Made by a program: the position numbers and the translations under genes. This document shows, in pieces, positions 25,876 through 33,373 of a stretch of 63,736 nucleotides of DNA. Within the stretch, counting starts at the first letter, position 1. Every line of letters begins with the position of its first letter. The notes below the pieces were generated by a model. That model did not search any database and was not told the DNA's origin. It saw nothing but the letters and a program-made list of their open reading frames with translations. Source of the DNA: an uncultured bacterium (GTDB lineage: Bacteria > Hydrogenedentota > Hydrogenedentia > Hydrogenedentales > Hydrogenedentaceae); contig CALLRP010000010.1 in assembly GCA_938014335.1 (NCBI GenBank), forward strand, positions 1 through 63,736, given 5' to 3'.

Positions 25876-27144
25876 TTAGATGTATTGCTCGATATTCCAG
25901 GGTTCGCGGTAGGTGCGTTTAATCCATTGGGAGGCTTCGGGGTCATCTTTTATGGTTAGGTTTTGTGGGTCGAAAACGACAGGTCGAGAAACCATCGTGC
26001 TGATGTTGCAGAGGTGGCAGAGGACTGCGGTGATGTGTCCCTCTTCGGCGGGGGCGTTGGGTTTTTCTTCGCCGAGAATGGCTTTAGCAAAATTAACCGC
26101 ATGCGGTATATCGATGTCACTGCCGGGAAAAGTTTTGGGTGGGAATTTTTTGGAGTTGTTAGGGAAAACTTTCCAATCATTTCGGGTGATGACCAGGGTG
26201 CCTTTGTCGCCGTGGAATTCGGCGAAGGAATCGGTTCCGTATTCAGACCACAGTCGGAGTTCCCATAGGACGGTGAGTTCAGGGTATTCGAGGATGGCGG
26301 TCTGGGTGTCGGGCCATTCTTTGATGTCTCGGGTGACGAATTGACCACCATGTGCATGAACGCGTAGTGGGTAATCGATGTTCAAGAACCAGCGGACGAT
26401 GTCAAGCCAATGTGCTGCCCAGTTGCCAGTGTCGCCGGTGCCATAATCAAGCATGAAATGCCAGTTATAATGAACGCGGTATTGATTGTAGGGTTTCATT
26501 GGGGCGGGACCTGTCCACATGTTGTAGTCGAGATGGGGAGGTGGCTCGGTATCGGGGACTCTGGGTAAGGGCTTCCGCCAATGGATGGTAGCAGAACGTG
26601 CGAAGGCAATTTTGCCAAGTTCGCCGGATTGAATGAATGCACGGGCTTCGTGAAAATGTTTTCCACTGCGTTGTTGTGAGCCAACGACTACCACCTGCTT
26701 GGGATGTTTTTTCATAGCCTGGAGGACGGCATAGCCATCGAAAATATTGTAGGAGAAGGGTTTTTCAACATATACATGTTTTTCAGCAGAGATTGCCATA
26801 GCCGTTATAAGAGAGTGCCAGTGGTCAGGGGTGGCTACCACAACTACATCAATTTCTTTGTCGTCCAATACCCGGCGAAAATCCTTTTCTAAATTTGACA
26901 CATTGATATTTTTGGAGGCGAGTTCTTTCTGGACGGAGCGTAATTCTTTTTCATCGCAATCGCATAAAGTTTTGATTTCGAAGTAGCCGGATTTGACGAG
27001 TTTTTCGGCGACATCGGCGCCTCTTCTGCGACAGCCGATAATGCCAGCCCGCATTTTAGGGGATTGGGCTCTGGCTTTGCGGGTGAGCGTTGTGGATGCC
27101 ATAGCTACGGCGGAGGAGGCAATGAATTGTCTGCGATTTAACAT
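25876..27144 (-). CDS. Tat-exported Gfo/Idh/MocA-family oxidoreductase
   Basis: The 422-residue protein starts after AAGGAG. A twin-arginine signal (LNRRQFIASSAVAMASTTLT) ends near ARAQ, so it is exported folded, as is common for this branch in PVC-type bacteria. The Rossmann segment is MRAGIIGCRRRGADVAEKL. VVVATPDHWHSLITAMAI and the EKPF motif (YVEKPFSYN), with Lys as likely catalytic residue, follow. A C-terminal alpha/beta substrate domain includes YNWHFMLDYGTGDTGNWAAH. These enzymes oxidise or epimerise sugars with tightly bound NAD(P). A sugar isomerase-like gene lies upstream and a B12-radical SAM gene starts 24 nt downstream, so sugar modification is a reasonable inference. Confidence 0.92.
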   Translation of the reverse strand: MLNRRQFIASSAVAMASTTLTRKARAQSPKMRAGIIGCRRRGADVAEKLVKSGYFEIKTLCDCDEKELRSVQKELASKNINVSNLEKDFRRVLDDKEIDVVVVATPDHWHSLITAMAISAEKHVYVEKPFSYNIFDGYAVLQAMKKHPKQVVVVGSQQRSGKHFHEARAFIQSGELGKIAFARSATIHWRKPLPRVPDTEPPPHLDYNMWTGPAPMKPYNQYRVHYNWHFMLDYGTGDTGNWAAHWLDIVRWFLNIDYPLRVHAHGGQFVTRDIKEWPDTQTAILEYPELTVLWELRLWSEYGTDSFAEFHGDKGTLVITRNDWKVFPNNSKKFPPKTFPGSDIDIPHAVNFAKAILGEEKPNAPAEEGHITAVLCHLCNISTMVSRPVVFDPQNLTIKDDPEASQWIKRTYREPWNIEQYI

Positions 27145-27237
27145 AACAGTTTCTCCTTGTAAGGGTATAACTTTCTTTTCACTTTTGTTCCTTTATTAGA
27201 CGGAGTTTATAACTGTAAAGTTTTATATTTTGTTTTT

Positions 27238-28107
27238 TTATGTTGATACCTCGTTATGTAGTATTTGTTTTAGTTCCTGGGCGACTTTTTGTGTTTGGGA
27301 GAGATTAGGCATGCCTTGTTCACCGACGATGACTTCAGCGGTAAGATAGTAGTCGTAACCGATGTTTTTTAGGGTTTGGAGTAAGTTGTTCCAGTTTAGG
27401 TCGCCGTCGAGTAGGCTGGGGGTAAAGTCGTTCAATGTTCCACCCCCATTGTTTCGTTTGAAGTTCTTGATGTGAACGCGGGCAATGCGTTGGGCAAGGA
27501 TTTCAGCCCAGTGTTCAGCATAGCCGTTGATGAGACAGTTGCCGGCGTCGAAATAGGCTTTGACCCATGGGGACTGAAATAAGTCAATAAACCGGGCAAA
27601 TTCGAAGGGACCGGTGAGGAATTTGCTCCACACATTTTCAAGGGCAAGGATAACCCGGTTTTGTTCGGCAAAGGGAATAAGTTGATGAATAGAATCCTGT
27701 GCCCATTTCCATACCTCTTTAGCGGGGACGGTAGGTCGGTTTGGGTCGAAGCAAACATCAACGGTGCCCGGCAGAACGAGAACCGCGCCCGCACCTAATA
27801 AATTAGCAGATTCGATATATTTCTTTGTGAACTCGATGGCATTATTTCGTTCTTCTGCGTCAGGACTTCCGAGAGAGCAACTCCAATAAAACCCTGTGGC
27901 TAAGGAAGGGATTTCCAGTCCTTCCGATTCTATCATTGTTCGAATATTCTTTAACTCATTCATTGTTGCTGTTGGAGATAATTCCCCTGCGCCATAGCAT
28001 AATTCCATTCCGTCCCAGCCCATCTCTTTGACCTGTTTCAGAACTTCCCCAATCTTTATCTCTCCTTGAAATCCACAAACCATCCAACCATTGACCGCTA
28101 TTTTCAT
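27238..28107 (-). CDS. Sugar phosphate isomerase/epimerase family (xylose isomerase-like TIM barrel)
   Basis: The 289-residue protein matches the AP-endonuclease-2-type barrel family. Metal-ligand positions are visible in order: ALENVW (Glu), AYFDAGN (Asp), ARVHIKNFK (His) and TAEVIVG (Glu). The N-terminal MKIAVNGWMVCGF has no export signal, so it is cytoplasmic. Members isomerise or epimerise keto-sugars and inositols (for example IolE/IolI, tagatose epimerase); the exact substrate is not predictable. It is the first gene of the minus operon and precedes the Gfo/Idh gene by 93 nt. The pairing with Gfo/Idh is a recurring arrangement in sugar and inositol catabolism. Confidence 0.88.
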   Translation of the reverse strand: MKIAVNGWMVCGFQGEIKIGEVLKQVKEMGWDGMELCYGAGELSPTATMNELKNIRTMIESEGLEIPSLATGFYWSCSLGSPDAEERNNAIEFTKKYIESANLLGAGAVLVLPGTVDVCFDPNRPTVPAKEVWKWAQDSIHQLIPFAEQNRVILALENVWSKFLTGPFEFARFIDLFQSPWVKAYFDAGNCLINGYAEHWAEILAQRIARVHIKNFKRNNGGGTLNDFTPSLLDGDLNWNNLLQTLKNIGYDYYLTAEVIVGEQGMPNLSQTQKVAQELKQILHNEVST

Positions 28108-28223
28108 AGGAGTTGTCCTTTTGAATATTTTTTTTGATTACAATACGATTGCGAGTTTTTGAAACAAAGATATTCTATCAAAAGATATGTAAATAAATGA
28201 AAAATTGGATGAGGCTTCCCAGA

Positions 28224-28313
28224 TGGCGGAGAGAGAGGGATTCGAACCCTCGGTACGGTTTCCCGTACACACGCTTTCCAAGCGTGCTCCTTAAGCCACT
28301 CGGACATCTCTCC
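28224..28313 (-). tRNA. tRNA-Ser (anticodon GGA), CCA encoded
   Basis: On the minus strand the acceptor stem GGAGAGA pairs with TCTCTCC, followed by discriminator G and an encoded CCA (28224-28226). The anticodon stem-loop CACGCTTGGAAAGCGTG places GGA as anticodon. A long variable arm (TGTACGGGAAACCGTAC) and T-arm GAGGGTTCGAATCCCTC complete a class II serine tRNA. It decodes UCC/UCU. Confidence 0.97.
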
Positions 28314-28422
28314 GCATGACTTTGGGTAAGAAATGAGGAATATTTTTTTAGTGATGATAAGATGGAGGTATTATAATGAGTTAATGAGTTAAATTTCCAA
28401 ATGGTTTTTTATGTAGTTCTTT

Positions 28423-30765
28423 TTAATTGGGTTGGTCTTTATCTATAATAGACTTAATGGTTTCAAGAAGCGAAGAAAGAACAAAAGGTTTTTGGATGAA
28501 GCCTGTAAGTCCTTTGCCGATGAAGCGTTCTAATATGTCTTTTTCGTTATAGCCACTAGATAGTAAAACTTTTACATCAGGATTGATGCGACGCAATTCG
28601 CGGAAGGTTTCTTCTCCGTCCATGATAGGCATGGTCATGTCGAGCAGGACCATAGCGATTTGGGCTTTGTTTTCGGTGTAGATGTGAATGGCTTCTTCTC
28701 CGTTGGAAGCCAGTAGCACATTGTAACCACCAATTTCTAACATATTTTTAACGGTCTCTCGAACGAGTTTTTCATCGTCAACGACGAGAATGCATTTAGG
28801 ATTTTTGGGTTGTTGTTTTTCTTCCTTTATGAAATCGAGTGTTTTTTGTGGTGAGGTATTTGTTTCTTCGATGGTTGGAAAAAATACTTTGAAAGAAGTG
28901 CCTTTGCCTAATTCGGTATAAACTTTGATAGCACCTTGATGGGACCTTACGATACCTGCTACGGCGGATAATCCCAGTCCTCTTCCGATGAATTTTGTGG
29001 TGAAAAAGGGTTCGAACATTCGTTCTTTGACATCGTTTGAAATTCCGGAGCCGTTATCGATGATTTCTAAATAGACATAGGTGCCTTCTTTGCAGTTTTC
29101 GCCGAAGTAGGTTGTTTGCCAATATTTTGTATCGCAATACATATGTTTGGTGATGATATTAATTACTCCGGATTTTTCACCGATGGCTTCTGCCGCGTTA
29201 AGTACGAGATTGATAATTAATTGCTGAATATGTGTGGGGTCGGCATGGATGAAAGGTAGTTTTTCTTCCAGGTCATATTTGATAGCAATTTTCTTTGGGA
29301 GGGACAATTCGATTAAGGTTTCAATGTTTTTGATAAGTTCGGTTAAGGAGATAGGTTTTACAAAGGTTTTTCCTTTACCCGCGTATGCTAATAGTTGTTG
29401 AGCCAAGTGGGTAAGTTCTTTTGAAATTCGGATAATTTCTTTTAGGTAATAATTTGCGGGTGAGTCAGGTGCTGTTTCCATTAAGGCTAAATCGGCGTTT
29501 CCGATGATTCCTACCAGCAGATTGTTAAAATCGTGAGCCATACCTCCGGCGAGTATACCTATGCTTTCTAAACGCTGGGTTTGGCGAATTTTTTCTTCCA
29601 TTGCTTGCATTTCTTTTTCGGTTTGAATTTTTTCAGTGATGTCCATTCCGGAACAGATTAATCCGCTAATTTCTCCGGTAGTGTCATATAAGAATGCATG
29701 TCGAAGGATCAGGATGCGTTCTTTATTTTGTTGGTTAATTATGTGGACTTCATCTTCTTTGTCAAGGATGGTTTTGTTATATATCATTTCTTCGAAGTGT
29801 TTTTGTAGGGTCTCTTTCTGTGCGGGGGCAACAAAAGAGTCAAACCAGTTTTTCCCTATGACAGAGTTATCACATTTTAATGTTGCAAAGGCAGTAGTAT
29901 TCAGGTGTTGAATATTCCCATTTTTATCTAATAATATGAACAATGAAGGGGATAGATTTAAAAATTCTTGTAAACGATCATGTTCTTTTTTTAGCATCTT
30001 TTCAAACTCTTTTCTCTGGGTTATGTCTGAAAATAAACCAATTGCCCCCATAAATTTATTGGAGGTGTCAAAAATAGGGGATGCATTAACAAGGAAAATT
30101 CTTTTCGTTTTATCCGCACAGATGAGAGTCCGCTCATACTGTCCAGAATGGCCTTTTATTCGTTCTGCCCTTTCTTTTTGGACTTCAGGGTATTCATCGG
30201 GAGGAATGAAATCGAGGGTAGACTTACCGAGCATTTCTTCCGGTGAGAAACCGAGAATAGTTGCCATTTTTTGATTAACAAATACTGTTTTGAAATCTTC
30301 ATCAACCACCCATATCCCTTCATGGGCAAATTCTATAATGGTTCGATATTTCTGTTCACTTTCTTTTAATTTATTTTGTGTTTCGATGAGTTCGGTAATA
30401 TCTACATCCATACAGAAGATACAGGAAGTATTTCCTGTGCGAATGGGAATCATCGAGGAGAGGACATATTTCTCGGTGCCTGTCTTGGTTTTTACGGCCC
30501 ATTTTTGTAGGTCGGTAGGTTGTCCTTTCTGGAGGATGTCCTGTATAGCATTATTAAAAGTATCCCACTCTTCGGGAGGGAGTAATATTTGTTTTATGTC
30601 TTTTTCTATAACTTCGTTGTAAGTGTATTCGTATAGTAGTTCGCTGGCTTTGTTCCAGAAGAAGATTTGTCCTTCAGGAGTATAACCCTGAACAGCAGTT
30701 ACAGGAGTGTATTCAAGACAATATTTATATAACCAATCTGAATGAACGGAATCATAAAGAATCAT
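28423..30765 (-). CDS. PAS-domain hybrid histidine kinase with C-terminal receiver
   Basis: The 780-residue protein has three PAS domains (about 10-130, 135-260, 265-390; PAS-associated DITELIE, DITQRKE, DITEKIQ linkers). A HisKA domain follows with the phospho-acceptor His411 in GGMAHDFNNLL, then a HATPase domain (N box NLVLNAAEAIGE, DNGSGIS, GRGLGLSAVAG). The C-terminal receiver has Asp709 in LLDMTMP plus LSSGYNEKD and the IQKPF lysine. No transmembrane helix is visible, so it is a soluble sensor. The receiver has no attached output domain and no response regulator is adjacent, so the phosphate must pass to an unlinked phosphotransfer protein or act in feedback. A second kinase of the same design lies at 46761-49181. 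Confidence 0.93.
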   Translation of the reverse strand: MILYDSVHSDWLYKYCLEYTPVTAVQGYTPEGQIFFWNKASELLYEYTYNEVIEKDIKQILLPPEEWDTFNNAIQDILQKGQPTDLQKWAVKTKTGTEKYVLSSMIPIRTGNTSCIFCMDVDITELIETQNKLKESEQKYRTIIEFAHEGIWVVDEDFKTVFVNQKMATILGFSPEEMLGKSTLDFIPPDEYPEVQKERAERIKGHSGQYERTLICADKTKRIFLVNASPIFDTSNKFMGAIGLFSDITQRKEFEKMLKKEHDRLQEFLNLSPSLFILLDKNGNIQHLNTTAFATLKCDNSVIGKNWFDSFVAPAQKETLQKHFEEMIYNKTILDKEDEVHIINQQNKERILILRHAFLYDTTGEISGLICSGMDITEKIQTEKEMQAMEEKIRQTQRLESIGILAGGMAHDFNNLLVGIIGNADLALMETAPDSPANYYLKEIIRISKELTHLAQQLLAYAGKGKTFVKPISLTELIKNIETLIELSLPKKIAIKYDLEEKLPFIHADPTHIQQLIINLVLNAAEAIGEKSGVINIITKHMYCDTKYWQTTYFGENCKEGTYVYLEIIDNGSGISNDVKERMFEPFFTTKFIGRGLGLSAVAGIVRSHQGAIKVYTELGKGTSFKVFFPTIEETNTSPQKTLDFIKEEKQQPKNPKCILVVDDEKLVRETVKNMLEIGGYNVLLASNGEEAIHIYTENKAQIAMVLLDMTMPIMDGEETFRELRRINPDVKVLLSSGYNEKDILERFIGKGLTGFIQKPFVLSSLLETIKSIIDKDQPN

Positions 30766-31040
30766 GTAAATTTTCTTCCTTTGTGGAATATTCTTATATT
30801 CGAGTATTCTTCTCCCCTTTACTTTTTGAATTCTGTTCTGACATGTTGATACCTTTTATATATTTTGGTTGATACTGAAGTCAGAGGATTTAATTAACAC
30901 AGCCATGTATTTAAACCGTAACAAATTTTAGATTTTGCAGGTCTTAAATGCGTTCTCAATTTTTGGACTTAAGAATATTTTATCATAAGTTGTTATCACA
31001 ATTAAATATAACAAAACAGCAAAAGGAAAAAAAACAAGTA

Positions 31041-33170
31041 ATGAGTAGAAAGATATTATTGGTTTGTATTTCAATGTGGGTTTACTTTATATGTGTTTAT
31101 GCAGATAGTCAAGAAATTGACATTGCTGGAAGTCCATTTAAATCTAAAATGGAATGTAATTATGTTGGATTGCAAAAGTTGAAGCATGACAATGATTTTA
31201 GGGTGAATTTTCATCCCTCAGATTGGCCTAATGTTTTTTTTAAGCCTGAGTCAGGTGGATGGGACTGGTCAGAATATTGCTGGCTTGTAGTAAAGGTGTT
31301 TAATCCTGAAAAAGATGTGATTCGAATGAATGTGAGGATTGATAATGAGGGAGCCAATGGTAGAGAACACTGTATCACGGGTGGTTTTAATTTACCTCCT
31401 AAACGAGAAAAATCCATTTCATTTTTATTACCCAATTCATCATATCCATTTTCAATACCCGATGAAAAAGAACGATTAGAAGTTTATTCGAAACATCCAT
31501 TATGGGGGATGCGACGAGCACCGGGAAATTTTGTTGAGATGAAAGGGGAGAAATTTGATTTGTCGAAAATTGTAGGATTTCAAATTTTCATGGCACAGCC
31601 GAAGAACAAGACAAAACTTGAGTTTCGTGAGATAAGACTGGAAAAACAATTTGATTTACCTGATTTCCCTTTACCGTTTGTGGATGTTTTAGGTCAGTAT
31701 AAACATATGGACTGGAAAGGAAAGACATATTCCGAAAAGGAGATGGTAGAGAGGGCACAAAAGGAATTACAAAAGATTAGAAAGCAATGTACTATAAAAA
31801 AAGATTTTGATATTTATGGAGGTTGGGAAAAAGGACCGCAGTTAAATGCGACAGGATGGTTCCGTACGGAGCAAATTGATGGATATTGGTGGCTTGTAAC
31901 GCCGGAGGGGCATTTATTTTTATCTATAGGGGTAGATTGTGTGGGGTTGAGTGATTTTACTTTTATAACAAACCGGGAGAAATGGTTCGAATACTTGCCT
32001 GATATGAATGACCCAAAATTTAAGAGTTGTTTCACAAAGACAGGCAAAGCAGGACATTGGTTTGGACATATTGTAGATGAAGGATGGTTATATTGTCCTT
32101 ATAAAGCGAATATTATTCGGCAATTTGGGGAGACATGGGAACAGCCGTGGAGTGAACAAACTACAGCCCGATTAAAAAAGTGGGGATTTAATACCATCGG
32201 GGCATGGAGTTCCGTTCATTTGTTTGCAGATAAAAAAATACCATTTATTATTATTTTAGGACCGGGGAATGTGCCGAGGATAAAAAATGCACCGGGATAT
32301 TGGGGACCAATTTATGATGTATTTGACCCTCAGTTTGAAGAGATTGCAAATAGTAATATTCATAAAGGAGTGGAGGCTTATAAAAATAACCCGTATTGTA
32401 TAGGTTACTTTGTAGATAATGAACTTTCATGGGATGGGGTCTGGGAAGGAACGATAAGGAATGATTTGGAACAAGCCTGTAAAAAGGAATTTGTCAGGAT
32501 GTGTCAGGAAAGGTATGGAACAATTGAAGAATTGAATAAGCAGTGGAGAACTTCATTCCGGGATTGGGCTGAAATTAATGAGCCAGAAGTGGAAACAGAG
32601 GCATTTAAGCAAGACAGGGATGAATATCTTACTCGATTTGCAGATAAATATTTTTCTGTCATATCGCAAGCTGTAAAGAGGTATGCTCCTCATCAGTTGT
32701 ATATGGGTTGTAGATTTGCTGGATTTCCGCCGGAGTTTGTGTGGAAATCAGCCCAGAAATATGCCGATGTGGTAAGTATTAATATATACCGCAAAGAGGT
32801 CCCGAAAGGGCATGCAATGTTAAAGATTACCGAAAAGCCGATTATTATCGGCGAATTTCATTTTGGTGCTTTAGATAGGGGTATGTTTCACACGGGATTG
32901 GTTGCATGCAAAGACCAGAAGGACCGCGCCGAGAAATATGTTCATTATGTAAACAGTGTGGTAACACATCCTTTATTTATCGGGTGTCATTGGTTTCAGT
33001 GGGCAGACCAGCCGATAACAGGGAGGTATTTTGATGGTGAGAATTATAATATTGGATTGGTGGATGTTACGAATAATCCGTATCCGGAATTAACAAATTC
33101 TGCGATGAAAATTCATAAAAAGATTTATCAAATACGATGGAGTGAAGGGCAAAAACGGAAAAGTGAATAG
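31041..33170 (+). CDS. Secreted GH50-like beta-agarase-type glycoside hydrolase
   Basis: The frame is open from 30948, but the ATG at 31041 starts a good signal peptide (MSRKILLVCISMWVYFICVY) and gives 709 residues. An N-terminal carbohydrate-binding-like beta region (about 25-220) precedes a TIM barrel. GWFRTEQIDGYWWLVTPEGH opens the catalytic domain, as in GH50 and related agarases. GYFVDNELSWDG holds the probable acid/base Glu and KPIIIGEFHFGALDRG the probable nucleophile Glu. The family cleaves beta-1,4 bonds in agarose-like galactans, but distant members have other substrates, so agar as substrate is not certain. It is divergent from the histidine kinase gene across a 275-nt spacer, a possible sensor-target pair. 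Confidence 0.8.
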   Translation: MSRKILLVCISMWVYFICVYADSQEIDIAGSPFKSKMECNYVGLQKLKHDNDFRVNFHPSDWPNVFFKPESGGWDWSEYCWLVVKVFNPEKDVIRMNVRIDNEGANGREHCITGGFNLPPKREKSISFLLPNSSYPFSIPDEKERLEVYSKHPLWGMRRAPGNFVEMKGEKFDLSKIVGFQIFMAQPKNKTKLEFREIRLEKQFDLPDFPLPFVDVLGQYKHMDWKGKTYSEKEMVERAQKELQKIRKQCTIKKDFDIYGGWEKGPQLNATGWFRTEQIDGYWWLVTPEGHLFLSIGVDCVGLSDFTFITNREKWFEYLPDMNDPKFKSCFTKTGKAGHWFGHIVDEGWLYCPYKANIIRQFGETWEQPWSEQTTARLKKWGFNTIGAWSSVHLFADKKIPFIIILGPGNVPRIKNAPGYWGPIYDVFDPQFEEIANSNIHKGVEAYKNNPYCIGYFVDNELSWDGVWEGTIRNDLEQACKKEFVRMCQERYGTIEELNKQWRTSFRDWAEINEPEVETEAFKQDRDEYLTRFADKYFSVISQAVKRYAPHQLYMGCRFAGFPPEFVWKSAQKYADVVSINIYRKEVPKGHAMLKITEKPIIIGEFHFGALDRGMFHTGLVACKDQKDRAEKYVHYVNSVVTHPLFIGCHWFQWADQPITGRYFDGENYNIGLVDVTNNPYPELTNSAMKIHKKIYQIRWSEGQKRKSE

Positions 33171-33373
33171 CGGTTGTTGTTACTTCTAATTGTGAAGATT
33201 AACTTAAATGAATATGGAAATTGAGGGATTGTGTGGTTTGCAAATTTGATGCTCGAAATGAATAAAGGGATAGGGATACGGGACAATCGTTGAGAATATG
33301 TATGTTTTATAATACATGTAAAGTATTGGATAGAGGATAAAGGGAGGAGGTAAGAGGTAAAAAATTACTATTT

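Noticed and set aside
28314..28422. Possible small RNA or terminator between tRNA-Ser and the histidine kinase
   Set aside because: No hairpin with T run and no conserved feature could be seen.
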